From contig JASANC010001140.1 of NCBI GenBank assembly GCA_030248135.1, forward strand, positions 1 through 64,000: 64,000 nt of DNA, read 5' to 3'. The DNA is from Theristus sp. LFF4_11 (taxonomy: Eukaryota; Nematoda; Chromadorea; Monhysterida; Xyalidae). This document shows positions 35,295 through 48,743 of this stretch, piece after piece; within the stretch, counting starts at the first letter, position 1, and every line of letters starts with the position of its first letter. The notes under the pieces were generated by a model, which was not told where the DNA came from, did not search any database, and saw only the letters and a list, made by a program, of their open reading frames with translations. The position numbers and the translations under genes are program-made.

Positions 35295-38091
35295 TCATAG
35301 GTCATGATCGCCACGGCCACAGGATGAGATTCGACGGTCTTGATCGGCAAATACCAATCTGGAAATTCGAAAGTCGACGATTTTCCGGTGGCGCGATTCA
35401 ACATTTTTCCGCCCACAGAGGCTGTCATTGTTCCGTATTGGTTTTATTTTCATTCATTTTACTGAGGTATCGAATCGAAGACGTTTCGCAAAAAAACTCG
35501 TTCTCAAGTTTCCACAAGAAAACGACTCATCCGAATGTTCTGGAAAGATCTCTATTGGGCACCTTTGCAGTATCTTGCCTTGTGGAGATTTACAACAACT
35601 TTTTTAGGCGTAGAATTTGGTTCAGGCCATTTTGCAGTTTTTTTCATGTGTAACTGTACACGCACCTTACCACGACCACACACTTACCTGTATAAGAATG
35701 AAGCGAATAGTGAGCCGATTGCTGGTCCCAGCCAGAAAATGTAGTGGTAGTTCCATGATTTCACGTCGCCCGGTGAGTAACGAATTGTCACCGCCAAGCT
35801 GATGCCCAACGATTTCACCGGGTTCCAAGACGCGGTCGAGTTCAGGCGACTGAAACATTCAAGTTTCAGGAATCTTTTTTTGTCGTGTGGTTTTTTAACG
35901 GTGATCTACAGGGTGGCGCAAAAACAGTGGCCACGCCTTTGAAGCGTCGTAGCGTGCCAAAAACGTTCATTTTTTGCGCTGAAACTTTAGCCAGATAGTA
36001 ACAAATGGCATAGAATTACTGTTTTGAAATTTTATTATTACAAGTTTCACTGAAATTAGCGGCTTTTAAATATAAAACATCATTTTTGTGAATTTCTGTT
36101 TTCCAGCCCAAAATGATAATTTGAGTTGATAACGCTTGTTTCTCTTTTTCCGAAGGTGTATGTTTTGGAAAATAAATCAAGTTAACCATAAGTTTTTTAT
36201 TTTGCTGTAAAAGCTGCCACCAAACACAACTACACACCCGTTGTACCCGTGAAACATGTTTCAGCGTGCAAAAAAAAATCCTGTTTTTACGATTTGTTGA
36301 CTCAGCATTTTTGTGCTGTCATTCCGTTTCACCTGAAAATCTTTCTTTTGCATCTCAATCCCCCCGCCCCACATCCGGCCTCCCAAAACGCCTCCCCCCC
36401 CCACTCGACTAACGTGAGGAACTGCGCGATGAGCACAGCGCACGCGAGTCCGGTCGTGTTGGTCGGCATGGTCTGATGCGTCAGCGCGTGGTAGCGTGCC
36501 ACACTGGCGACATTCGTGACACCACCGGTGCCGCCACCGCCAGTTGGCGCCAGCGTGTCGTTCGGCGGCGGATGCACGACGAGATAGCAGAGGACGATGG
36601 CGAATGTTGAGATCGCCTGGCACATCACCAGCTGGTAAGTGCCCTTCAGCCACGCATCGCCGCTCTGCGCCGCCGGCTTCAGCACCGGTATCACCGGCAG
36701 CTGACTGACGGTGACCAACTGTGAGCGTTTGTGAGTGTTTTTTTTATTTTCTTTCCAATTTCAGGTACAGACCGCTGTAAATGAAAACGTGCGCTCACTC
36801 CTGGCATTGAAGTGACATATCGGTGATCAGTCAAATAACACCAACGCAACGACTTTTATTGCATAAAATCGGGCGTTTTGATCGGCGTTAAAAACGCCAG
36901 CTGGCGTTTTCTAACGGCGTTGCAGAACATTGGATTGAAATCACAGGTGTGAAATAAAACGTCGAAATGGCACTCACGTGATGCAACAGAACGCCGCCAG
37001 TGGCGCCGAGCACTTGCGCGAAAAAGAAGAAGAAACAAAGATGCCATGGAGTGTTCGCAGTGAACAGCGCGCCAAGTGTGATCGCCGGGTTTAAGTGAAT
37101 GCTGCAAGTTTGCAATTTATGACACTTTTCTCGCCGTAATTCCACAAACGATGTTCGACTTTCATTCAGCGCAAGCCAAACTCTTCATATCTGACTGACT
37201 GCCAACTTTTCACCGAAACCACCAAAATCCGAATGTGACAGGTCTTGCCGTCGAATTGGAACAGACAGAAGGTGCCCAACATTGTTCGATACACCGCTCG
37301 CCCCTCCCCGCTTTCCAACAAAATGCGAACGACATACCAACCGACAAAACCGGAGTAGAAACACGAGTAGTCAGCAGTGTGCAGCTGCACATCATCCAAA
37401 TGAAAACAAGCGCTCACTAAAAAAACCATGAACGAACCGACTGAAAGAGAGCAGAAACACGAGGAAGCAGATCGCCTCGGCAGCGGACACGATGCAGTTC
37501 ATGGTGATCGGTGCCGCGCCGAGATCGCGCATTTCCGCTTCGATCAGCGTGACGACGAACACGCTGAAGACGACGGCCATCAGTTCGGCCATCACCGGAC
37601 GCACCAGCCGGTCGCACATGCTGCCGCAACTGCAAAACACGCTTGGTTGTTTTTTGACATCGAATACTTCTTTCTCTCTCTGTCGTGCTAGACGAGCCAG
37701 GAGTCGCCAGCTAAACACTTGTGAGTGTGGCATTCAGCAGTCTGCAAAAGTATTACGAATCAGACGGATCATCTTTTTCATCTTCTGAGACCATTGTGGC
37801 CTGGTGGTAGCGCGAATTGTTTTCTGTGCGTTCGAGTGGCGTATAAGCACACTATATGCCTAAAATCCCCAACAACAACAACTCAGACACAGAGCTTAAT
37901 CAGTCGCTTAATTACATCACCAGGCGCTTTCGATTTCTGACTGAGAGATTCAAACAAGCAGCGAATACTACAGTAGTATACAGAGACCATGTGTCAGTTT
38001 GCATCGTCGGTATGAATCTGCCGAGATACGGATCGAACTTGTACGTGATGTATTCGCGCGGTACAACAGCGGTCGAGTACGCCGCGTACAT
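35295..38091 (-). CDS. Aquaporin-family channel with NPA and NPV boxes
   Basis: Six minus-strand exons agree in phase: 37982-38091 (ATG at 38091), 37438-37629, 36978-37101, 36414-36718, 35688-35849 and 35295-35421, giving 339 residues. Membrane segments are visible: VMAELMAVVFSVFVVTLIEA; a second helix leading to the first half-helix IHLNPAITLGALF; WHLCFFFFFAQVLGATGGVL; then QLVMCQAISTFAIVLCYLVV; a helix TGLACAVLIAQFLT leading to the second half-helix STASWNPVKSLGISLAV; and IFWLGPAIGSLFASFLYR. Family members are tetrameric membrane pores for water or small solutes. The first box is canonical NPA and the second is NPV, with Lys where many aquaporins have Arg after the box (NPARS versus NPVKS). 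This marks an unorthodox member whose selectivity cannot be predicted. Exon 1 and the last exon are chosen by phase and are less certain than the middle. Intron 1 holds a SINE fragment. Confidence 0.87.
37795..37881 (+). mobile_element. SINE fragment with internal deletion
   Basis: Head GTGGCCTGGTGGTAGCGCGA and tail GCCTAAAATCCCCAACAACA of the same SINE family are joined with most of the body missing. It lies in intron 1 of the aquaporin gene. Confidence 0.75.
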
Positions 38092-40744
38092 GTTGACAGC
38101 CGGTAAATGATGGTGCTGGCAGCAACCACTGGCACTACATGGCTGATGGCGGCGTGATGCGTCGAGAGTGGCTGGATGGCAACGATGCTGGCTGGCATCA
38201 ACGGTCGGATAAACTGTGACAAGTCGCCGGGAGGGCACTAAAGCGGCACTGAGGGATGATGACATTCATGTAGGAATTCGGTCGCCCGACTCTCTTCCGG
38301 CATACTCGCTAGCTACGGTATCAGCTCCACCGTTTTTGATGGGTCTCGACACGATCTTATTATTAGAAGAATTGAATCCACTGCTGCCACTGTGCTGCCA
38401 CTATGCGGTGTGCTGTGAATCCGTCAAGTCGCAGGCTAATCGGACGATTACGCATAATTTTCTCTTGTTTTTGATAGGGATGAAATTGGAATGCCGTGTG
38501 GTAGTAGTATATCAGTTAGCTGGTCTGGTGTGTCAACGTTTTGATACATGGACAGCCGATCTCGACTCCGCCGTGACAATGTCTTGTCTGTCAACAACTC
38601 TTGTCCTTACGATCGGGGTATAACGTTACAATAATGTCTCCCTCCGATGGTGTGCGTGCAATATTTTATTTTAGCGCTTACGGGAAATTGGCACTTTTTA
38701 TATACGCCGTGATGATACAACTTTCTGCGCGTAAGCCTGTCCACTTACGCTCTCAGCTGCATTGTTCATTTGCGCGTGCGCGGAGAAAAACTGTATAAAC
38801 TTTATGGACGCAAGTAAACTGAGCTGCGTGATTCGCTTCAAAGTTGGATGGCAACAAGGCGGCTGGATGACATGAGTGGTTTGCATCAGACTGAGACCAT
38901 AAAGCGACAGTGAACGGAGCACTGTTTCATGAAGAGACGTTCGGAATGGGTTTTTTTTCTTTTCCACGACCGCGATATGAACGTTCAAAAGGACACAATT
39001 GCACTCCTGGTTTGTCCTCTAGATGAAACAAGAGTCTCTGGCCAATCAGCGTGCAAATTGTTGCAGCCAGTTCTGTTGACGCGCAGTGAGCTCTGGTTTG
39101 AGCAGCGTCAAACCTTTTCACCGAGCTGAAAATGCAATAAAGTGCACGCACTGGAGGTGTTCAAAATCAAACGAACCCGCGGACTTTCCTGCGTACTGTT
39201 TTTCCCAACTCTTTGACACAAATTTATGACACTCAATTATGAAATGCAATTGTCAACTGCAGACAAACTGGACTGCGGTAGTTTCTGTCACTACCGTCCG
39301 CCAGAATTCTGTTTGCACTATTTTGAAAAACAAACACTGTCAACAGCGCGTTTTAGTTGCTTGTTTTGTGTCCGGCTTTCTGACATCCATGGGCGAAGAT
39401 CGTGTCGAGACCCAGTACGATCGGATACAGTAGCAGTGCGTGAACGTTTCCGAAACAATTGTGACATCAATCGCAGTCGCAAACCGAAACGTCTGTCGGG
39501 TCGCAGCGAGAGATGAATGTGTGAGAACATAAACATATAAACGGCGCTATCGTGTGTCCCTCCGTCCACCTAAACGCCGACGCGCTGTGTATACACTTTT
39601 TTTCGATCGCCCACAAATCTATGGCAAGCACAAGACACGCATACACACCGCGCTGCATCTGCTCGGTGCTACGGCAATAATGTTTTGCTGCTGCTGGTGG
39701 GCATGTGGCACGAATGAAAGCTGTGCATGTGTCTCTTTTATTTCTTCGTTTTCGGGCTCGGCTGGAGGGCGACCGCAGAGACAACGCACGGTGGGGCTGT
39801 CTGCCGATTTGATGTGTGCGTTTGGTGTGTGGCACAATTTTTCAAGTTTCGTTTTACCGTTGTCACGGCACAATATGAAACGGCTGGACTGCATTGGGTT
39901 GTCAGAAAAAGTTATAGAATGATAGGGATCCTTGGGCTTGGGGTTATGCGCAATGCACTGTATCGCGTTTCGACTCGATTGTAATAAGAAAAGACAAAAA
40001 CTAAAGAGTTCGTATCGAAATTATTACCGTGTTAAGTAATGTTAAATAAATGATAGAAATGGAAACAGTGTCACATATTTGTGTAATGAAGTGACTTACT
40101 TGCACCGTTTTTATGTCTGTGATTTTCTGCTGGTCAACACCAAAACCGAGCCATGGTCTTTGTGTTTTTTAGTAGAATTCAAAAATGTTGGGAAGTTTTT
40201 TTTTAAAAAGGAACGTTGGTATTCCGGTGGTAAGAAGAATTGAAACACACAATCTGCATGTACGTACTTCTGAGTGAAATAAGTACTCTCGCTTGTTGCG
40301 CATTCGTGCTAAAGGCTCCAAATTGTAAGCTGAATGAATTATTTTTCTCCAGCTTATCCACTGCATTTTACTGTTACACGACAGCAATCCACACTAATCT
40401 TACACTTGCACATGTGTGGTGGCAGAGTGTGCGTGAGAACATGAAAACCTGGCTGGCCAGCTTTAGTTGCCACCAGCACTACTCCATAAGAGAACTGCTG
40501 TGTTTTGCTTTTCTCAACGACTGGTGTACAAGCGCAAAGCGCAACCCGTGAAACATGAAGCACATTTCCCTGTGGTGTGTCAGGCAAATGTGTCTAATGG
40601 CAAAAACAGAGAAATACGGTACATGTGTGTATTACTCTTTGCTGCCAATGAAACGAGCAAATGAATGTTGAGTTTACTTTTGAAACTCAACACGGAGCTT
40701 ACAAAAAAAGGAGTTAGAACAACAAACAAGCACTTTTCACTGAC
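38092..40744. other. Spacer with a possible inverted-repeat element
   Basis: No supported exon. An identical 19-base pair of inverted ends TGGGTCTCGACACGATCTT lies at 38340-38358 and 39396-39414 and would bound a 1.07-kb element. Related motifs recur at about 51778, 52030 and 57245. Otherwise it is mixed-composition sequence with short open frames that look random. Confidence 0.4.
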
Positions 40745-41152
40745 CTGTCGCCGTTTGAGTCGAGATCAAGGGGTGCGGGCGCCGCGACGAACGGCAGATG
40801 CACGGCAGCTGACGGCGAGTACGCCAACTGTTCGTCAGGTGACAACAGAATGCCACCGTTTCGCTGGTGATGCTGATGTCGTTGGTGTAACTGCTGATGA
40901 CAGTGCAGATCACCGGCTGGCGTGGTCGTGTCGCCTAGGCGATTGCGTAGGATGCCGCGAATTTGATTGGTGCCGTTTGTGTTGTGGTTCGCATTCGACT
41001 GCTGCTGATTGGCATTGCTGTCATTATTGGCGTTGATCACATTGGAGGACGAGTGACGTGACGTCAGTGCAGTGGCGGCACGTGGCACTGCGCCATTGCC
41101 GAGGTGCGCATGTTGGTGGTGGTGGTCGAGATCTGCGCAGAAATGCGTGGTT
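40745..41152 (-). CDS. Isolated candidate exon, His/Asn/Gln-rich
   Basis: Open minus-strand frame between an acceptor (TAATTCCAG before 41152) and a donor (AG|GTCAGT after 40745). It encodes low-complexity sequence with HHHQH, NANNDSNANQQQ and a block RNGGILLSPDEQLAYSPSAAV. Its higher GC and the clean splice signals set it apart from the surrounding spacer. It ends in phase 2, which would fit the aquaporin exon starting at 37629, so it could be an alternative 5' exon of that gene or part of an unseen gene. Function unknown. Confidence 0.4.
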
Positions 41153-44100
41153 CTGGAATTAGAGTGGCAATGGAAGCTGAAAAAGGGTGATAAAGAAGCG
41201 TCTTCTCTGTCAGAACTGCAGACAGACACCAGGCATATTTGTCGAAACAACCGGCTAAACAAAAGCTCTTTCTTATTTTATGACCAAAAAGCATCAATCA
41301 ATCAGGTTTTCTGTGCCAGAATATATCTGCGCCAGTAAAACAGTGAAACTTGTAAAGCGACCACAAACAAATATGAGTCCAAAACTTCTAATTTCAGCAG
41401 ATCCTTTCACTTCTAACGCGACTAAAAATCCGCCTGTGTTCGCATAGAAACTCCAGTGCCTACATTTTTCTTTTCATGACTCGTTAAAATAATGGAACAA
41501 TAAATAATGGCCGCAACAGAGTAGCCTCAGCACTTTGCGCAATGAATGGCATTCGTTAGCTTGAGAATTGAGAGAAAACTGAACGTGAAAATTCATGAAT
41601 GTTGTCGTAATGAAATAATAAGTAGATTTTCAAGCAGAGACAAAATGAACGCCTTCCAGGTTTCACCTGCTGTCACAATCAGAGCACAAATAATTATCTT
41701 TTTTCAAACGTGTGTTAAAAGCAAACCCAGCCAACACGTGCATGTAGACTCACAGGCCTGCAAATCCATGTGCAGTACGTTTTGTTAAACGTGTCCCCTT
41801 TTTAGCAAAATACAAAACTCGCGAATGAAGAAATAACGGCACCGGGTTAGAACAAGGACATATTTCGCCGTAAAAATGGGTTCTTGATTCCATTGCGGTT
41901 TATTTTTCTTTCATTCAAAGTTTCGCGGGCTCTGCTTTTTTGCTAAAAAGTGACAGGTTTTAGGAAATATACTGTAACCGGGACTGGCAGTGTATGTCAT
42001 ATGAAACCCTTCAGCCAGTACCACCAGTATTAACGGCGCAAAAACACTGAACGATGGTTGTTATTATGCATGCAAGAAACGATGACACGCAGCGATGCGG
42101 CATATTTATTTACTTGCAGTCGCCGTGCGTTCATGGACAGCACAGGCAGTCGTTATTGGAGCGCGTTGTTGTTGCATTGGTGTCGCGATTGAATAATGGT
42201 CGGTCGCGATTGCGCGCTTATCTGAAGTGTCTTCGTAGTCGGACGGATGAGTAGCAATGCTGCTGACTGCTTCGTGCGTAGTCGTCGATGACGTTGTCGC
42301 TAGAAAATATTATGTTTCTCGAGATGTTTAGCACCATTTGCACACGATTGTACAGTCGAATGTCACAACTCGGAGCACACTGGAATACCGTATTGAGTCT
42401 CCACCCGACAACTGTGATGATCCTCAGAAAAGGTTCACATGAAAAACTTGAAAAACGGTTTCGAAATGAACAGACGTTGCGATACTCACGGGACATCGGT
42501 AATCAGGATAAATCGTTTCGAGACCGAATACGGTGGTAACCGTACTCGGTGGGTCCAGCGAATGAATCGTGACACCCGACTGCACTACACGCGCGGTAAC
42601 ATTGCGCGCATTTGCGGATTATTTGGCAGTGTGTTGTCTGTCCATCAAGAAAAAAGCGAAAAAGCCGCAGATATAAAATTTGCATATATCCCGTCTCGAG
42701 TTTTTGGACGCATCGTTCAACTGTGCATGACGGCTCACTTCCTATTTCTCTTTCCATGAAGTAATTTAGATTCATCCTCCAAAAGCCTCTCGTGGCGGCA
42801 TTTTCGGGATTTCTTTCTCCTCTCTATTTTTAGGCGTCTAATCGCACCGGGAAAATCTATTCCTGCCTACTTTTCTCACTTTGACGCCTTTTTTTCACAA
42901 TGCGCAACAGAGGCAGCAAGTTTTTTTGCGAGGCGATGAGAACAAGTGCACCCAAATTGGTGCGCGTGCGTTGGAAAAGGACGCTTTTGGACAGCAAAAA
43001 ATTCGATTAGGGCCTTTTTTCGGTCGATAACCGTTTTTCACACCATCATTGCGATGTTGAATTGAGACACATTTTGCAATACGAACAAATTCGTTGCTTG
43101 GTAAAGAAAGGGCCGATACAAGTTTTGTGCAAAAAATGGAAAAAAACTATCTAATTTTGCATGGTTGTTGCAATGTTCAATGCAAAAAACGCGTGTGGCG
43201 GCGTATTTTCGGTACTTGGTTTGCTAGTTTTGTTATTGTTTCACCTGTTTTCTGGCGCCATCTCTCAGTGTTGTCGTTATTACTCCTTGATTTGATCAAT
43301 TGACTGTAAGTCGGTGGCATTACAGGATAATTCGCGGTGTCCATATTTTTCTGGTGAACTAGGATAAAAAGTTTTGTTACAAATGAAAAACCCCAATAAG
43401 TGAAGCGTGCAACTTGCAAAAAAAAGAACAACATGAAACCATGCAGGCACAAAGGGACTAATAAAAAACCACACAGACGGCTGACGGCCGTAAACATATT
43501 GTACTTTTTTATTGCAAGCTATTTTATGATAAGCATAATAAGAACAACAGAAAATACTACTGAACATGCAGAACTAACTGCTTTTCACAATGAACGATAA
43601 ATACAGTACATGTAGATGTCCAATAAGTGGGTCATGCTAGTAGTAGACGATCCTTGAAAATAAAAATGATAATTTCTATTCATCGCAGTAGCGGCGACCA
43701 AAAGCCAAACACAAAAACACAAAAACACAGAAACATTGAATATCGGCATGCGTTCAGACATTGGCTAGACATAAACAAACTTGATAGCAATTCAAAAGAC
43801 TTGAAACAAGTTGCGCTCAATAAAAAGTCCCTATAAAGACGATAAAAACGATATTGGGTTGAGCTTGGGCATATTTGCACGGAGGAGAAAGTTTACTGTC
43901 CAACAATGGATAATTTGCTGTTGGATATCGCCGTAATTCAATCCGAGTTTATGCCACTGGGTGGCCCAAAGTGTCATAAACATGGGTGGTGTGGTGATAA
44001 AAAGAACCAATGCGGTTTTCTTGGTTCTCAGCTTACGAACAAGCAAACAGCTAGAACAAACAGACACTGGCAGACACGACAACGTTTTTTTTTGCTGTGA

Positions 44101-47100
44101 GTTTGACACTTCGCTGAGGCGTTTGTTGCACAACAAACACATCCATAGAGGACAGGAAGACTGCTGCTTTGTTACACAGGGTTTGTGGTGAAGAAACGCA
44201 AGCATTTGTAACTTTTTGAAACTCAACTTTCAAAGTTATTTCGATATTTGCTATAAAAACAGCGTGAAAATGATAACCGAACAGTTTTTAGCAAATGTTG
44301 GCAACAGATTGGATCTAAACTCTGAGACTTGTACATGACTCTGAAAGTTGCGATAGGTGTACTGTGGAAAGTATAAATTTGAAATGGGAGAATTGAAAAT
44401 ATTATTGTAACTGTGGGAAGTGTTTGCAATACCGTGCACACCAGAAAGGTGATTGTGAACGTCTAATGCAAACAAAACCGGCGTCACGGTTTCAGTGACG
44501 AGCTGAGACAAAAAGTGCATCTTGAATTTGACAAAACGACAACAAACCGTGTATTGTCCAATGGAATTCCGCCAGGCTACGGATTGCTCAACAGGATTAC
44601 TGCTTATCTAGTTGTATGTATGTGGGAATACCGTGCTAGCACGGATGCGGATAAAATGCAGTTGAAACATCAAGCATTGTTTATAAAAGTGTGTTTTTTG
44701 AACATGTTTCCCACCATTTTCTCAGTGGAGTGCTGCTTGAAAATACTCAGCCACCTCTACGGCAATCCGTTGGAAATCGCCGGTTTGCGATCATGGGCTG
44801 GAAACGTTTGGTCGCCATAATCATGCACTTTTTTCCCACATTTTTGTTGTTTGTACCTCCATCTTCACCATCCCACCAGCAATATAGTCAAACGTGCCAA
44901 AAATTTTGTGAAAACCAACAAAACACAGGCAAACGACCGAGGAGAAAAGGGCAACCGGAAAATAATGGCGTGGTGTGAATGATAGCTGGTTGTTTGGAGC
45001 GGACGTTGATGTTTTGCAAACAGCCGTTCCGGTCGGCTTTTGGTTGACCAAACATTGTTACAGTGCTGGGAAAGCGCTGTCAGCTCTTTGGATTTTGGAT
45101 TTTCTTCCAATGAAACGATGATTTATTGGAAGACAAGACCAGAAACTGCGTTGTTGAGGAACTAAAGAAGCAAAAAGTGTTCGAAACTCCGAAAACTGTT
45201 GCAGCCCACCTGTTGTCATTGTTGATCACATTGGGTTGCACTTTTTTGGGATGTGGTTCTTTGGGCGTTTTTTTTCTTCAGCGTATAAAATTATGGTCGT
45301 AACTCGAAATCGACACAAAATGCGGCGTTTTTTTCTCGTAAAATGAATGACGCAACACAACACATCGGCTCCGTGCAAAACGTTGATCGATCGGCCAAAC
45401 ACGCGCTTTTCACGAGAAATGAAATTTCGGTGGTTCAAACTTTGGGATCGCGCACACTGCAGAAGAGCACACTGAAATAATATATTGAAGTAGTGCTTTT
45501 TTTACTGTTTTCCTGCCGTTTTTCCGCTTTTCGTTTGTGACGTTTTTGGAAATAAATTATCAGCCACTAAAAAACGTTAAACCAAAATGAACTGCAGTGA
45601 GCTGCTACTATGTACTTGTGAGACATGCGAGAGGCAACAAAGATTTTTAGTCATAGATTTGAACAAAAAGGCTTTCGTTGGCTGTGGTCTATGTATGTGG
45701 GACAGCCGCAAAAGAACCGGTTAAGATATAAAGCTACCAATTGTCAAAGAAAGAGAGATTTTTCATATTTCGTTTGCGAAACTCGATTATGATTCAAGTG
45801 GTTGGATAATGGTAATAAAAGCGTTTTTGTGGCTTCTTAAAAGCAAATTTGAGTTGCATGCGCGGGCCAGCAAAAACCCTGAAGAGATGAGAGAATGTCG
45901 TCATGGATTTGTTGCGTCACGCTGGGATACATGGGTGGTTGGTTGGCTGTATTCTCTTAAAAATCGACTGAAAAAAGCAACAACAAGATGTATTCCGGTA
46001 TCGAAAACTGCAGAAGCGCTTTGATAATATAGTTCAAAACGAAAAATCGGAAAGAAGTGTGCTGTGTGGCATTTTGTATCGTTTTATCATCCGAACTGCA
46101 TTTCTGCGGCGGCTTCACATTCAGAAGGAACTTTTCTCTTGTTTCGGATGTTAGCGCGTTGTAACAGGATGAACAGAGTGGATGTGTCACATGGACACTG
46201 CAATATTTTCACATCTTCATCTTCATGTTGCTTTTTGCAGTTGGGTCAAGTAGTCAAGCCTGCCATTGACCTAGAAATCGCGAAACGTTTGGTTTAATCC
46301 AAGGCAACCAAATGCATAATGACGTCAGTTGTCGCGAGTCGCTCGTTTGTGCAATAATGCCAATTTGAATTTTCCGCTTCAATTCTCAGAAATGAAAAAA
46401 ATGACACACTGTTTGTTAAGATTGTACAGATAAGACGCCTTTTTGTTGGTCATACTGGGAATACCAGAATAATGGACGGTTTATGGTTGAGTTTCGCATA
46501 TGTATAACATTTTGTTCATGAACATAAGTCAGTGGTTTATTTTTTGCTATCTAATTCAAACAACTGTTAAATTTTTAAACAATGGAAACTATTTCTTTTT
46601 TCTTGTGTTGGGGTTCTTAAACCAAAATGAGCAATAATAACAGACTACAGTACCGTATTACCTCCAATAAACCCCCATGAGGGATTAATACGTCAGCGAC
46701 TTTTAGGGGTGGAGGTTTATTGGTGGGGGGGGGATTATTGGGGGGGGTTTATTTACAAACAAATTCTAGTGGTGGGGGTTTGTTGAAAAATGGCAAAAAT
46801 ATCTTGCATGGCAGGCAAGAAAGTCGCAGAAACTTCTACTTTTCACAGAGATTTCCTTTTGTAACAGCCTTTTGTAATGAAATTACCATTAACTCATCCC
46901 TTTGGGGCCTTTGGTAGCACAATTTCACCAATGTCACTGCATTCAGCCACTGAATTCGCAGGGTATGTGTTTCAAACAGGTTTCCAATTAACCCCCATGG
47001 GGGATTATTTGTGGGGGGGGGTTATTCGGAAACTTGTCGTGGGGGTGGGGGTTTATTGGTGGGGGGATTAATGGTGGGCGGGGGGGTTTAATGGGGGTAA

Positions 47101-48743
47101 TACGGTATTAACGCATGAAAAACCTATTTGAATGACACGAGTTTCTGTTTAGTCTCTTGCAAATTTAGTTTTTCTCAAGCTCTAAAACAGGAAATGAATG
47201 TAACAAACGACGTTTAAAAAACGTCTTGAAGCATTTTATTTTAACAGCAAATTTTTCCGCAATAACAAAATCATCTGGAATTCTGCGTGAGCTGTTTCAA
47301 CAACATTTGAAGAAGAACGCTCACTTTGAGAATCTTGCATGTTGACAGAGCAAATTTGAAAGAATAAGCTCCTGAAACCATAAACAAATAGTCAATCGAG
47401 CATTCTCGTGTCGTGTGGCATGTCTCTCTTAAAATGTTTAGCGATAATTTTCGGTGCCCATCCTCATGCGCACAAATTTTGGGATAGATCAAGCGAGTTT
47501 CGAATGCTTCACAATCGGCACTGAAAATTACGGTTACCATACTCAAACCTTTCATACTTTTGCATGCAGCTTTACCGTATTAACTCTGATAAGGTTTGCG
47601 AGTTTCTTTTAGTGAAACGACAAAGTTCAATTGATGTTCGTTGGCGGCAATGTACAAATGTCAATTCAATTCGTGTCAGGACCCGAAAATGGTAGATACC
47701 GTAGTAAGTGTGCCTGAACTATTCACATTCTGATAATATCCCGATTTAGCAATCAGCCACTACATATTTTGTATTCATTTTGCCTGATTTCTAATAGCTG
47801 ATAAAAATGCAAATGCTTACAAAGCGCTTGCGTGCATGCAAAAACGTTTTGCTGAGAGAAAATAAAGCCGTTATTGGTGCAGAAATGTCCCCGTGCCGCA
47901 CCCATTAGCAAGACGATGTGTGTGGTATGGAATGTGGATGAACGCTCGCCAAAACGAGATTTTTTCGATTTTTTCAGCAAAACAGAGCTTTCCGTTGCAT
48001 TATTGCAGATAAAAAAAACATGAAATACAGTGTCTTTCTTTAAAATTTTATGTCGTGTGGATTTTTGTGTTGCCAGCTGGGGAGACAGACAGAATGATTT
48101 TATTTCACAGAGTTTTTTGAACTGCAAGAGATGAAAAAGGATATGGCTGTAACGAAGAAACAGAAAAAACTGCAATACACAAACGGACAGAAAAACTTGA
48201 TTCTATGTATCACATTCACGGGATTGAGCAACAATCGCGGGCATAATATCATTTGTAAAGCTACGTATTTTTCACAATTTTAAAGCGGGAACGGGAACCA
48301 TAACTTTTGAACAATAATACGGTAGGTATTTACTGACAAACAAAACTGTACAGTACAATACTGTTACATCCTTTCAATACGCATTTCAGCTCTTATATGT
48401 AGCTCTTGATATCCTGAATAGCTCTTGAATACAAAACACTGACAAAAAAACCAGAAAACAACTGATGATTCTTCAACTTGTTGCTGAACTTGACGAAAAA
48501 TCAACACATCAACGTCTGCGAAAAGGCATAACAATACAATATTTCAGGCAAGCCGACTTTTGATTTGCTACCATTCTTGAGTCTTGACACGATCTTGGCA
48601 GATCCGGAATAGAGCAGCGAATGCAGTCAGTGATGTTACCGTGACCACCAGCAATTGAGTATGCCCTTTCAATCAATCACAGTCTGGCAGTGGTCAGTCG
48701 AGTGGCTGGAGCAACAAAGTGACGCCAGGCCGGGTCGTCATCA
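41153..48743. other. Gene-poor spacer, 7.6 kb
   Basis: AT-rich, with only short open frames on both strands and no recognisable domain. It contains one G-tract inverted-repeat element (46651-47108). It may hold regulatory DNA or distal 5' exons of neighbouring genes, but nothing in it supports a specific call. Confidence 0.4.
46651..47108. mobile_element. G-rich inverted-repeat element
   Basis: Left end TACCGTATTACCTCCAATAA and right end, on the other strand, TACCGTATTACCCCCATTAA. Both flanks hold runs such as TTATTGGTGGGGGGG and AATGGGGGTAATACGGTA. The middle (about 46790-46980) is ordinary AT-rich sequence. It is a non-autonomous element with G tracts near both ends, and its TACCGTA termini resemble those of the element at 17148-17415. 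Confidence 0.65.

Noticed and set aside
37200..37420. Candidate aquaporin exon (LHTADYSCFYSGFVGWYVV)
   Set aside because: It has no aquaporin similarity, and exons 37438-37629 and 36978-37101 join in phase without it.
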